A stretch of 64,000 nt of DNA, taken from Candidatus Amarolinea dominans (lineage in GTDB: Bacteria > Chloroflexota > Anaerolineae > SSC4 > Amarolineaceae). Every line of letters starts with the position of its first letter. Position 1 is the first letter of the stretch. Under the pieces are notes generated by a model that ran no database searches, was not told where the DNA came from, and saw only the letters and a program-made list of their open reading frames with translations. Where the stretch lies: contig JADJYJ010000008.1 of assembly GCA_016719785.1 (NCBI GenBank), positions 124,001 through 188,000 of the forward strand, written 5' to 3'. A program made the translations under genes and the position numbers. This document shows positions 33,630 through 42,309 of this stretch, one piece after another.

Positions 33630-36500
33630 ATGCCAAAGTCATCCGTGGTTCGTGTTCTGTTGGGTGGAGCCTTGTTGCTCCTGGTCATGCTCGCTATTTT
33701 TGCGCCAGCCGCCGCGCCGGTCCCGACCCTGCGCCGGTCTGGCGATGCGGAACCTGATCGCAATCTGGAACTGTATCTGGCCGAGCGCGGCAGCGCGCAA
33801 AACGGCGAATCTGAGTCGCTCATGGCAATCGGCGATTACTGGTACCACCGGGTGTCATACCCCACGGGCCAGTTCAACCCGGCCTGGGTGCGCGAGGCGG
33901 CAGCGCAGGACAGCCAGGTCGAGCGCGCGGTGCCGGCCGGCGAGGTGATCTACGGTAAAGCGCAAACCGAGTCGCCGCTGACCCTGAACGCCAATCGTTT
34001 CACGTCGTTGGGACCACAACCGCTGCAGAGCAATGGCTGTTTGAGCTGCTACAGCTATGGCCTGGTGGCCGGCCGCACCAACGTCATGGCGATTGACCCG
34101 GTGAGTACGAACGTGGCGTATCTGGGCGCGGATGGCGGCGGCGTTTGGAAAACCACCAACTGCTGTTCAGCGGCCACCACCTGGGCGCCCGTCACCGACG
34201 ACCCGCTGCTGGCGACGATTGCCATTGGCGACATCGTGATTGACCCCAACAACCACAACACCGTTTACGCGGGCACCGGCGACCTGCGCTTTGGCTCCTT
34301 CTCCTTCGGCAGCGCAGTGCTGCTCAAGAGCACCGACCAGGGCGCAACCTGGGCCAATCAGGGCGCCGACGTCTTTGCACCCTACTACCCCCAGGCGGCC
34401 GGCAACTTCCCGCAGTATCAGGCCATCGGCAAAGTACGGGTGGATCCCAACAACAGCAACAACGTGGTGGTGGGCACCAAGACCGGCCTCTACCTGTCAT
34501 ACGATGCCGGCGCTAACTGGACCGGGCCATGTACGACGAACGGCTTCAGCACGCAGCGCCAGGACACCACCGGCCTCATTCTGCGCGACATCGGGACCGA
34601 CACCCAGATCTATGCCTTCATCGGCGCGCGTGGTTTTGCGACCACCGTCCAGACCAACCTGCATCTCAACGGCGCCAACGGCGTTTATCGCGCCCTGCTG
34701 CCGGCCAGCGGCTGCCCATCGAGTTGGGAAACGCTCAGCCGGGCCGACAACGGCTGGCCGGCCGACACGGCCACAGGCATTCCCGTCAACACGGGCACGC
34801 TGACCGGCAATCGGTTGGGCCGCCTCGATGTCGCCATCGCCCCCAGTAACTCCAATGTGATCTACGTGCAGGTGCAGGCCATTCTCGTCACCGGCGGCGC
34901 TCAGCGCGGCGGTCAATTGGGCGTCTGGCGCACCACCGACGGCGGCACCACCTGGTCACAGCGCTCGAGCCAAACCGGCCTGACCGGCTGCTATGGCGAC
35001 TACGGCCAGAACTGGTACGACCAGGGCGTGGCAGTTGACCCGAACAATTCGGACATCCTGCTGATGAGCACCGTGGACATCTTCAAGTCCACTAACGGCG
35101 GCACCACCTTCACCGATAAGACCTGCGGCTACGCGGGCGGCACGGTTGTGCATGTGGACCACCATGCGCTGGCCTACGTGCCCGGCTCTTCGACCACCTT
35201 GCTGGCCGGCAGCGATGGCGGCGCGTATGTCAGCACGAACGGCGGCGAATCGTACACCCAGATCAACAACAGCCTGAGCACGCTGGAGTTCTATTCCGGC
35301 GACATTACCAAGGACTTTGCCACGGCCGCGACGCCGGGTATCAACGGCGGTATGCAGGACAACGGCTCCGCGGTCTATGTTTGGGCCGCGGGCAACCCGG
35401 GGCCGGCGGTCTGGCAACTGCGCAAGGGCGGCGACGGCATGTTTGCCCGCATCGAACCGATGCTGGGGCAGCGCTGGTACCAGGAAAGCCAGAACGGCGC
35501 CCTGGCCGTCAGCACCACGGGCGCGTATGGCAGCCAGTCATCGGCCACCGGCGGCTGGTCGGCCGACAGCCGGCGCAGCTTCATCTTCCCCTACGAGATC
35601 CAAAAAAATGGCTGCCCGGGCACCGGCTGCACGCACATGATCGCCGGCTCATACCGCGTCTGGGAGACAATCCTGGGCGGCATTCCGACCAGCTCTTGGG
35701 TCATCAACAGCGGCGACCTGACCAAGAACACGTTGGCCGATCGTTCGTTCATCAATCAGTTGAACTACGCCTGGAGCGACGCCACGAAGGCCATCGTCGG
35801 CACCAATGACGGCAACGTGCAATGGGGCCGCAACCTGGGCGCCGGCGTGGCGAATTCGGCCATCTGGGTGAACCTGACGGCCGGCAACGCCGTGCTGCCC
35901 AACCGTCCAATCCTGGACGTGGCGCTCGACCCGGCCAACCCGCTGATCGGTTATGCGGCCGTCGGCGGTTTCGATCAGAACACGCCCACGACGCCGGGGC
36001 ACGTCTTCCAGGTCGTCTGCACGGCCGACTGCGCCAGCTTCACCTGGGCCAATAAATCGGCCAATCTGCCCAACATCCCGGCCGATTCGATCATCGCCAA
36101 CCCGCGCTTCCCGCAGCAGGTGTTCGTGGGCACGGACTGGGGCCTGTACTACACCAATGACATCAACCAGGTCACGCCGGTCTGGTATCGCTTCCAGGCC
36201 GGGCTGCCCAACGCCATGATCTGGGACATGACGATTGACAGCGGGGCGAGCACCCTGGCCCTGTGGACGCGCAGCCGCGGCGCGTATGTCTGGCCGCTGC
36301 CCGCTGCGCCGTACCGCACCTGCCCGGACTTCAACGCCAACGGCACCGTGGGCGTGGAGGACATCAGCGCGATTGCGGCACACTGGGGTGAAACCTCGGC
36401 CTCGCCAGGCTGGAACAACCGCTATGACCGCAACGGCGACGATCACATTGATATCGTGGACATCATGCTGGTGGTCGTAGCCTTTGGCAGCACTTGTTAA
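33630..36500 (+). CDS. Secreted BNR/sortilin-like beta-propeller protein with C-terminal dockerin
   Basis: 956 residues with an N-terminal signal helix (VVRVLLGGALLLLVMLAIFAPAAAP). The body holds repeated propeller blades typical of BNR/Asp-box (GH74- and VPS10-like) proteins: LKSTDQGATWANQG, LYLSYDAGANWTG, WRTTDGGTTWSQRS, FKSTNGGTTFTDK and YVSTNGGESYTQ, with blade starts like IDPNNHNTVYAGTGD and VDPNNSNNVVVGTKTG. The end is a dockerin-type double repeat: DFNANGTVGVEDISAIAAHWGE and YDRNGDDHIDIVDIMLVVVAFG. Extracellular; could be a glycan-active enzyme or binding protein. The gene is divergent from the other dockerin protein, sharing a 310-base promoter region (33319-33629) in which I see no gene. 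RBS GGAGAG. Confidence 0.85.
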   Translation: MPKSSVVRVLLGGALLLLVMLAIFAPAAAPVPTLRRSGDAEPDRNLELYLAERGSAQNGESESLMAIGDYWYHRVSYPTGQFNPAWVREAAAQDSQVERAVPAGEVIYGKAQTESPLTLNANRFTSLGPQPLQSNGCLSCYSYGLVAGRTNVMAIDPVSTNVAYLGADGGGVWKTTNCCSAATTWAPVTDDPLLATIAIGDIVIDPNNHNTVYAGTGDLRFGSFSFGSAVLLKSTDQGATWANQGADVFAPYYPQAAGNFPQYQAIGKVRVDPNNSNNVVVGTKTGLYLSYDAGANWTGPCTTNGFSTQRQDTTGLILRDIGTDTQIYAFIGARGFATTVQTNLHLNGANGVYRALLPASGCPSSWETLSRADNGWPADTATGIPVNTGTLTGNRLGRLDVAIAPSNSNVIYVQVQAILVTGGAQRGGQLGVWRTTDGGTTWSQRSSQTGLTGCYGDYGQNWYDQGVAVDPNNSDILLMSTVDIFKSTNGGTTFTDKTCGYAGGTVVHVDHHALAYVPGSSTTLLAGSDGGAYVSTNGGESYTQINNSLSTLEFYSGDITKDFATAATPGINGGMQDNGSAVYVWAAGNPGPAVWQLRKGGDGMFARIEPMLGQRWYQESQNGALAVSTTGAYGSQSSATGGWSADSRRSFIFPYEIQKNGCPGTGCTHMIAGSYRVWETILGGIPTSSWVINSGDLTKNTLADRSFINQLNYAWSDATKAIVGTNDGNVQWGRNLGAGVANSAIWVNLTAGNAVLPNRPILDVALDPANPLIGYAAVGGFDQNTPTTPGHVFQVVCTADCASFTWANKSANLPNIPADSIIANPRFPQQVFVGTDWGLYYTNDINQVTPVWYRFQAGLPNAMIWDMTIDSGASTLALWTRSRGAYVWPLPAAPYRTCPDFNANGTVGVEDISAIAAHWGETSASPGWNNRYDRNGDDHIDIVDIMLVVVAFGSTC

Positions 36501-36510
36501 GGCCTTTGCC

Positions 36511-37470
36511 ATGCAAATTCCCACCTTGCTGGACATCCTGGCAGCGCAGCGGCGCCTGCGGCCTTACCTGGCGCGCACACCGCTGCACAACTACCCGGCG
36601 CTCGATGCGCTGATCGGCACGGCGGTTTACGTCAAGCACGAGAACTACCAGCCGATCGGCGCGTTCAAGGTGCGCGGGGGCATCAACCTGCTGGCGCAGA
36701 TGAGCGCGGCCGAACGCGCGGCCGGGGTCATCGCTGCGTCCACGGGCAACCACGGCCAATCGGTGGCGTATGCGGCGCGACTGTTTGGCGTGACCGCGCG
36801 CATCGTGGTGCCAGAGGGCGCCAATCCGGGCAAGGTGGCTGCGATGCAGGGGATGGACGCGGAGGTGATCCTCCACGGTGCGCGCTTCGATGATGCGCGG
36901 CGTCACTGCGAGGAGCTGGCGCAGGCGCACGGTTACCGTTACATCCACTCAGGCAACGAGCCGGCGCTCATCGCCGGCGTCGCCACTGAGGCGCTGGAGA
37001 TGCTGGAGGATGAGCCGGGCCTGGAGGTGATCATCGTGCCGATTGGCGGCGGCAGCGGCGCGGCCGGGGTCTGCCTGGCCGCCAAAGCGATCAACCCGTC
37101 CCTGCGGGTCATCGGCGCGCAATCGGAAGCGTCGCCTGCCGCGTATCTGTCATGGCAGCAGCACGCCATGATCGAGGCGCCCAATCGCACCGTAGCCGAA
37201 GGGCTGGCCACGGGCGCGGCGTTCGAGCTGCCGCAGCGCATCCTGTGGCAATACCTGGATGAATTTCTCTTGCTGGGCGATGATGAGATCTTGCGCGCCA
37301 TGCGTTGGCTGGTCGAACGGGCGCACACCCTGGCCGAAGCGGCCGGCGCGGCGCCCCTGGCCGCCGCCTACCGCCTGCGTGACAGTCTGGCCGGGCGCAA
37401 GGTCGGGCTGATCTGTTCCGGCGGCAACACCAGCGTCACCCAACTGCTGCGCGCCTTGCAGAGCGATTAA
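36511..37470 (+). CDS. Threonine/serine dehydratase (PLP fold type II)
   Basis: 319 residues. Deaminates threonine to 2-oxobutanoate (or serine to pyruvate). The PLP lysine lies in PIGAFKVRGG, the substrate loop is ASTGNHGQSVAYAA, the phosphate loop is PIGGGSGAAG, and the C-terminus is ICSGGNTSV. There is no C-terminal ACT regulatory domain, so it is the short catabolic/TdcB or serine-racemase-like type rather than feedback-regulated IlvA. Start at 36511 rather than the ATG at 36484, which overlaps the previous stop. A strong terminator follows. Confidence 0.92.
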   Translation: MQIPTLLDILAAQRRLRPYLARTPLHNYPALDALIGTAVYVKHENYQPIGAFKVRGGINLLAQMSAAERAAGVIAASTGNHGQSVAYAARLFGVTARIVVPEGANPGKVAAMQGMDAEVILHGARFDDARRHCEELAQAHGYRYIHSGNEPALIAGVATEALEMLEDEPGLEVIIVPIGGGSGAAGVCLAAKAINPSLRVIGAQSEASPAAYLSWQQHAMIEAPNRTVAEGLATGAAFELPQRILWQYLDEFLLLGDDEILRAMRWLVERAHTLAEAAGAAPLAAAYRLRDSLAGRKVGLICSGGNTSVTQLLRALQSD

Positions 37471-37483
37471 CCAGAAAACGCAA

Positions 37484-37529
37484 AACAACCACGAGCGCCC
37501 ATGCGGCGCTCGTGGTTGTTTGTTTTTTT
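37484..37529. terminator. Strong terminator after the dehydratase gene
   Basis: AACAACCACGAGCGCC (37484-37499) pairs perfectly with GGCGCTCGTGGTTGTT (37505-37520), 5-base loop, followed by TG and a long T-run (to about 37531). Serves the plus strand; the left arm preceding A-run is short, so action on rsfS is less sure. Confidence 0.93.
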
Positions 37530-37546
37530 TTGGTGGCGACGCGTGC

Positions 37547-37894
37547 CTACTGAATCTTCAGCAGCATCGGCGCCTGTCGCCACAGGTCTTCCAGCCGGTA
37601 GTAGGCGCGCTGCGTGGGTGACATCACGTGCAAGACCACATCCCCATAATCGAGCAGAACCCAGCCCGAATTGGTGTCGCCCTCCACGTGCAGGGCTTTG
37701 CGGTCGTCCTTGGCGCTCTCCGCCTGGGCATAGTCAGTAATCGCTTTGATCTGTCGTTCGGAGTTTGCCGTTGCCATAATAAAGTAATCGGCCAGCACTG
37801 ACACCTTCGCCAGCTCCAGCAGCACAATATCCTCAGCCTGCTTGTCCGCAACCAGCTCCACCAAATGGCGAGCAAATGTCGTCGAGTTTTGCAA
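37547..37894 (-). CDS. rsfS: Ribosome silencing factor RsfS (Iojap family)
   Basis: 115 residues. Binds ribosomal protein L14 (uL14) and blocks subunit joining in starvation. Signature elements: DKQAEDIVLLELAKVSVLADYFIMATANSERQIKAI and LHVEGDTNSGWVLLDYGDVVLHVMSPTQRAYYRLEDLW. It starts with TTG (37894) preceded by a near-perfect AAGGAGG, so the TTG is chosen. The region upstream (37895-38339) holds palindromic repeats and no gene. Confidence 0.95.
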   Translation of the reverse strand: MQNSTTFARHLVELVADKQAEDIVLLELAKVSVLADYFIMATANSERQIKAITDYAQAESAKDDRKALHVEGDTNSGWVLLDYGDVVLHVMSPTQRAYYRLEDLWRQAPMLLKIQ

Positions 37895-38132
37895 AAATCC
37901 TCCTTGTCGGTCACATCACATACTGTCTGATGCGGCGAACGTGTCAAATTGTAGCACAAGAGCGCGGCTTTGGGCAAGAGAGGAATCCCCTTGCGCAGGC
38001 TGGCTGCTGCACGAATCGTCGGGCAAGCCGATGGCGTTCTCGACGGCGAAGGCTCCTTACCCGGCGGGCCTGCGCAAGGTTGGGCGATTCTTCGGCCGCC
38101 AACCCTCGCAGGGGCCAATGAACATCGCAGCC

Positions 38133-38181
38133 CCGTGAATGAATTCACGGTCTGATACACCGAAACCTGCTCAAGCAGGTT
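38133..38181. repeat. Pair of perfect short palindromes (REP-like)
   Basis: CCGTGAAT-GA-ATTCACGG (38133-38150) and AACCTGCT-CA-AGCAGGTT (38164-38181), each a perfect 8-bp stem with a two-base centre. They lie in a 560-base gap between rsfS and lexA that otherwise holds only the lexA promoter; the rest shows no gene. Confidence 0.7.
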
Positions 38182-38339
38182 GGTGTTGGGTGCGACGACT
38201 CAATTCGTGTAATTCGTGGCAGCAGCCTGGCGCGGATGCCGTGCGCCTCTGAGATCGTCGTCTCGTCGCAGCCCTGCGAGGGGTCGCGCCCTTACCGCTT
38301 TGGGATATCGGCTCCGCTATTTGGGATACTTTGGGTAAT

Positions 38340-38367
38340 TTGACAGATAGAACAATCGTGCTACAAT
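38340..38367 (+). promoter_or_regulatory. lexA promoter with possible SOS box
   Basis: TTGACA (38340-38345), 16-bp spacer, TACAAT (38362-38367). CGAACACATTTTC follows at about 38373 and is a degenerate match to the Gram-positive-type LexA site CGAACATATGTTCG; autoregulation is plausible but the second half-site is poor. Confidence 0.7.
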
Positions 38368-38457
38368 ACATACGAACACATTTTCTATTGCTAACCATTG
38401 TTGAAGCACCCATCCATTGATACCATGCGGGTGACATGTGGGTCACAAGGAGGCACG

Positions 38458-39111
38458 ATGAGTCTGTCCATCAATCTGTCAGAACGTCAGCAGCGTATCG
38501 TTGATTTCATCCACCGTTACATCAGCGAATACAGCTACCCACCCACCATTCGGGAGATTGGCGAGGCCGCCGACATCAGCTCCACCTCCGTGGTGAAGTA
38601 TAACCTGTCCAAACTGGCTGATTTCGGTATTCTCGAACGCGACGCCAGGAGTTCACGGGGCATTCGCCTGCGCCACGAGTCGGTGGGCGTGCTGCTCAGC
38701 GCCACGGGCGTGCGCGTCCCGCTCTACGGCACCATCACCGCGGGTGCGCCCATCATGCGGCCTGACCTGGCGGAGGCGCCCATCGTCACCGACACCATCG
38801 AGCTGACCCGCGACATCGTGCGCGAGCCAGAAAATGTCTACGCCCTGCGCGTGCGCGGCGACTCGATGATTGACGCACTCGTGCGCGACGGCGACCTGAT
38901 CGTGCTGCGCAGCCAACGCGTCGCGGAAAGCGGCGAAATGGTCGCGGCCTGGCTGCCGGAGCGCAGCGAGACGACGCTGAAGTATTTCTATCGCGAAGGC
39001 CGTAACGTGCGTCTGCAGCCGGCCAATCCAGCCTACGCGCCGCTGATCTTCCCCGCGGAAGAGGTGGAGATTCAGGGCAAGGTGATTGCCATCATCCGCC
39101 AACTGGACTAG
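38458..39111 (+). CDS. lexA: LexA SOS repressor
   Basis: 217 residues. Winged helix DNA-binding domain (SERQQRIVDFIHRYISEYSYPPTIREIGEAADISSTSVVKYNLSKLADFGIL) followed by the S24 self-cleaving domain: cleavage site Ala-Gly in GTITAGAPI, catalytic serine in RGDSMIDAL and lysine in TTLKYFYRE. Represses DNA-damage genes until RecA filament triggers self-cleavage. The start at 38458 has AAGGAGG seven bases upstream; an in-frame ATG at 38398 gives an unlikely extension. folKP begins five bases after the stop. Confidence 0.96.
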   Translation: MSLSINLSERQQRIVDFIHRYISEYSYPPTIREIGEAADISSTSVVKYNLSKLADFGILERDARSSRGIRLRHESVGVLLSATGVRVPLYGTITAGAPIMRPDLAEAPIVTDTIELTRDIVREPENVYALRVRGDSMIDALVRDGDLIVLRSQRVAESGEMVAAWLPERSETTLKYFYREGRNVRLQPANPAYAPLIFPAEEVEIQGKVIAIIRQLD

Positions 39112-39115
39112 GCCG

Positions 39116-40522
39116 ATGGCGTCAACCATCTTCCTGGCCCTGGGCAGCAACCTGGGCGAGCGCCGCGCCAACCTGGTGCAGGCGATTCAGCGTCTGGGCC
39201 AGGCCGTGCAGATCGGGGCGCTCTCGAACGTCTACGAAACGCCGCCCTGGGGCGTCACCGAGCAGCCGCCCTTCCTCAACCTGGCGCTGGCCGGCGTGAC
39301 CAATCTGACCCCCAGCGCCCTGCTCACCTTCGCCAAGCAGATCGAACAGGACATGGGGCGCCAACCGGCTGTGCGCAACGGGCCGCGCCTGATTGACATT
39401 GACCTCTTGCTGTACGACAACCTGGTGTATGCCAGCGAGGCCCTCGTGTTACCGCACCCGCGGCTGCACGAACGGGCCTTCGTTTTAGGTCCGCTGGCCG
39501 AGATCGCCCCGCACGTCGTACATCCCGTCATCGGGACCACGATGCAGCGCCTGCTCGGCCAGGTGAACCGTGACCACATCGTGCCGATCGGCCCCATTGA
39601 CCTCGCCACACAGGCCGCACCCCTCAATCCCTTTGCCTGGCGCCCTGCGCAGGCTGCGCCTTTCGCCTGGGGTACACGCACCTATGTCATGGGCATCATC
39701 AATGTCACGCCCGACAGCTTTTCGGGCGACGGGCTGGCGCGTGCGGATGCCGACGACGCGGCCTGGATCGCAGCCGCGCTGGCCCAGGGCGAGCGCTTCT
39801 GGGCCGAGGGCGCCGATTGCCTCGACGTGGGCGGTGAAAGCACACGCCCCGGCTCCAGCCCGGTGGACGCGGAGACCGAGCTGCGCCGCATCCTCCCGGT
39901 CATCGAGGGCCTGGTGGCACGCGTACCGCTGCCGGTGTCTGTGGATACCAGCAAAGCTGTGGTGGCCGCGGCCGCGCTGCGGGCCGGCGCCCGTGTGGTC
40001 AACGACGTTTGGGGTTTGCGGCTCGATCCTGGCCTGGCTGAGGTCATTGCGCAGGCGCATGTCCCCGTGGTGTTGATGCACAATCGCAGCCGGCCGAAAG
40101 AGGCCCAACAAGAGGCCCAACAGGCCCGACTGGGCGGGCGCTACGTCGGGGTGCAGTACAACGACCTGTTGGGCAACATTCAGCAGGAATTGCAGTTTTC
40201 TGTAGCCCTGGCCCGTCAGGCAGGAATTAGCGCTCACCAAATCATCCTGGACCCTGGCATTGGCTTTGGCAAGACCCGCGAACAAAATCTCACCCTGCTC
40301 AACCGCACCGACGCCATCAAGGCCCTGGGCTTTCCGGTGCTGGTGGGGCCGTCACGCAAGTCGTTCATCGGCTACACCCTCAACCTACCGCCCGACCAAC
40401 GCGTCGAAGGCACCGCGGCCGCTGTCGCCGTCAGCATTGTGCGCGGCGCGGACATTGTGCGCGTGCATGATGTCCTGGCGATGGTGCGCGTGGCCCGCAT
40501 GACCGACGCCATCGTCCGTTAG
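39116..40522 (+). CDS. folKP: Bifunctional HPPK-DHPS (FolK-FolP fusion)
   Basis: 468 residues carrying two consecutive folate-pathway enzymes. Residues 1-160 are 6-hydroxymethyl-7,8-dihydropterin pyrophosphokinase (FLALGSNLGERRANL, VYETPPWG, RNGPRLIDIDLLLYDN, LPHPRLHERAFVLGPLAEIAP). Residues about 195-468 are dihydropteroate synthase (VMGIINVTPDSFSGDG, DVGGESTRPGS, VSVDTSKAVV, LDPGIGFGKTREQN, PVLVGPSRKSFIG). It makes dihydropteroate from pterin and p-aminobenzoate. The order K-P is a natural channelled arrangement, seen as a fusion in eukaryotes and some bacteria. Co-transcribed with lexA. Confidence 0.95.
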   Translation: MASTIFLALGSNLGERRANLVQAIQRLGQAVQIGALSNVYETPPWGVTEQPPFLNLALAGVTNLTPSALLTFAKQIEQDMGRQPAVRNGPRLIDIDLLLYDNLVYASEALVLPHPRLHERAFVLGPLAEIAPHVVHPVIGTTMQRLLGQVNRDHIVPIGPIDLATQAAPLNPFAWRPAQAAPFAWGTRTYVMGIINVTPDSFSGDGLARADADDAAWIAAALAQGERFWAEGADCLDVGGESTRPGSSPVDAETELRRILPVIEGLVARVPLPVSVDTSKAVVAAAALRAGARVVNDVWGLRLDPGLAEVIAQAHVPVVLMHNRSRPKEAQQEAQQARLGGRYVGVQYNDLLGNIQQELQFSVALARQAGISAHQIILDPGIGFGKTREQNLTLLNRTDAIKALGFPVLVGPSRKSFIGYTLNLPPDQRVEGTAAAVAVSIVRGADIVRVHDVLAMVRVARMTDAIVR

Positions 40523-40720
40523 CGAGTCTGCCTGTGCTCGTAGTGCCAACGGGCTATTCTGCTACTCACCGTCTGGCGCTATCCTGGAAGGCAGTGGCAA
40601 GGACGCCACTGCGCCGGCCCCACTCATGGTGTGGCAACAATCGTCAAAAGGCGCTGCATCACGGCCCAGCGCCCCCCTGTCGAATTTGTATCGTCCGGTT
40701 GACCGCAGGAGGCAGTTGTC

Positions 40721-41320
40721 ATGGTAGCACCGAGCATTTACTCAATTTCGATGTGGCAGACAGAACGCGACCGCGTGAACAAAAGCAACCGGCGCGACCT
40801 ACCCCGCTCGTTGTTCAATGTTTCCTTCCATCCACTCTATCTCCGCCGTGAGATTCGTGACTTGTTCGTCCTGTTTCTCATCATCCTCGCGGCCGGACTT
40901 GGCCCGCTCAACAACGTGCCTGCGCTGGCCTTTGCCGGTTTGGCCGGGCTGAGCTATGTGGTTGTGCGCTGGTACTACTTCGCTCACCGGGTGGGCCTGC
41001 GTAGCGCCTCGCGCTATCTGCTGAGCATCTATGTGATCGAGGCATCGGTGCTGACGCTGCTGTGGACACTGGCGCAAACCCTGCGTCACATCGTCACCCT
41101 GACGTTCTGGGCCGACATCAACCTCATGGGCGGATTGTTACTGCTCGGTATGGTGTTGCTGTTAGCCGGTGAGGCAGTCCTGGGGCGCTGTTTCGGCCTC
41201 TTGACCGCCAGCGAGGCCGCCGGTGTCCCCCACATGGAGACGGCCCTCAATCACATGTCACACACCGATCGTTGGCTGCTGCGCACACCGCCAGCCGCCG
41301 ATCAGGAGCTGGCAGGTTAG
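40721..41320 (+). CDS. Hypothetical membrane protein with four helices
   Basis: 199 residues, unrecognised. Hydrophobic segments at about 47-65 (LFVLFLIILAAGLGPL), 66-88 (VPALAFAGLAGLSYVVV), 103-125 (YLLSIYVIEASVLTLLWTL) and 138-160 (LMGGLLLLGMVLLLAGEAVL); both termini are hydrophilic and probably cytoplasmic. Strong RBS AGGAGG seven bases before the ATG. The preceding 198 bases contain nothing recognisable. No close partner gene: folKP lies upstream, convergent isomerase downstream. Confidence 0.75.
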   Translation: MVAPSIYSISMWQTERDRVNKSNRRDLPRSLFNVSFHPLYLRREIRDLFVLFLIILAAGLGPLNNVPALAFAGLAGLSYVVVRWYYFAHRVGLRSASRYLLSIYVIEASVLTLLWTLAQTLRHIVTLTFWADINLMGGLLLLGMVLLLAGEAVLGRCFGLLTASEAAGVPHMETALNHMSHTDRWLLRTPPAADQELAG

Positions 41321-41373
41321 GGCTGAAGATTCGAGAACCAACGGCGCCTGGTGCGACCGCCATGATCCCCCAA

Positions 41374-41416
41374 GAAAAAACGGGGCCGCGTGACTTTGTC
41401 AGTCACGCGGCCCCGT
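41374..41416. terminator. Bidirectional terminator between membrane protein and isomerase genes
   Basis: ACGGGGCCGCGTGAC (41380-41394) pairs perfectly with GTCACGCGGCCCCGT (41402-41416), preceded by AAAAAA (a T-run for the minus-strand gene). Confidence 0.9.
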
Positions 41417-41424
41417 CCGCGTGC

Positions 41425-42306
41425 CTACGCCGGCGACCAGTGCCGCTCGATCAGCTCACGCGTGCGCTGGATGCCGACAGCCGGATCGCCAGCGCCCTCA
41501 TATTCGATCACCAGGGGGCCACGATAGCCGGCCCGCTGCAGGATGGCGAACTCCGCGGCATAATCAATGTGTACCTCCTCGCCGCTCTCCGTGAACTGCC
41601 CGGCCTTGGCGTGTGCGTGGATGGCGTAGGGCGCCAGCAGTTCGATGCCTGCCAGACGCTGCTCCGGCGGGAAATTCCCCAGATCAAGGCAGACGCCCAG
41701 CCAGGGCGAATGGACCTCCTGCACCATGCGCAGCATCGCGGCCGGCTCCGTGGTCAGGCCCCAATGATTCTCCAGCGCCAGGCGCACGTCCGCCGCCTGC
41801 GCCAGCTTGATCGCCCCGCGTAGCCCGGCAATCACCCGCTCGCTCACGCCCGGTGTCGTCATATCATCAGATTTCTCGCGATAGTCGCTGGTCACGCGCA
41901 TGATCGGTGCGCCCAGGCTGCGCGTGACGGCCAGACCCGCGGCCACATAGGCCAGCGCGGCCTCCTGCTGCCGCGGGTTGCCGGTAAAGTCGCTATTCAG
42001 GGTGAACGCCGCACAGCGCACCCCGGCCTGATCACAGGCCGCGCGCAGATGCTGGCGCGTCGACGCGCTGCCCACCCAGGAGCGTTGAAAGGCCGGCCAG
42101 GCGTCGCGGCCACGCAGCTTGCCCCACACGCGCCAGGGCAGGTAGCGCACGCGGCTGAGGCGCGGCGGCGGGTAGAAGAGATCGTTGAGTTCAACCAGGT
42201 CGAAGCCAAGTGCAGCCGTGCGCGCCGGTATGTCGTGCAGGGTCAAACGACCGGCGTAGAGCGCATCATGAAAGCACCAGGCAGAGACTCCAAGCGATGG
42301 TAGCAT
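41425..42306 (-). CDS. Sugar phosphate isomerase/epimerase (xylose-isomerase-like TIM barrel)
   Basis: 293 residues of the AP-endonuclease-2/IolE-IolH-like superfamily: GFDLVELNDLFYPPP, IMRVTSDYREKSDD, ADVRLALENHWGLTTEP, WLGVCLDLGNFPPEQR, YAIHAHAKAGQF and GPLVIEYEGAGDP. Metal ligands (Glu in ALENHWG, Asp in CLDLGNF, His in IHAHAK, Glu in VIEYEG) are in place, so it is likely an active divalent-metal isomerase or epimerase. Substrate unknown. It lies three bases downstream of selD on the same strand, so the two are probably one transcript. Confidence 0.85.
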   Translation of the reverse strand: MLPSLGVSAWCFHDALYAGRLTLHDIPARTAALGFDLVELNDLFYPPPRLSRVRYLPWRVWGKLRGRDAWPAFQRSWVGSASTRQHLRAACDQAGVRCAAFTLNSDFTGNPRQQEAALAYVAAGLAVTRSLGAPIMRVTSDYREKSDDMTTPGVSERVIAGLRGAIKLAQAADVRLALENHWGLTTEPAAMLRMVQEVHSPWLGVCLDLGNFPPEQRLAGIELLAPYAIHAHAKAGQFTESGEEVHIDYAAEFAILQRAGYRGPLVIEYEGAGDPAVGIQRTRELIERHWSPA

Positions 42307-42309
42307 GGC

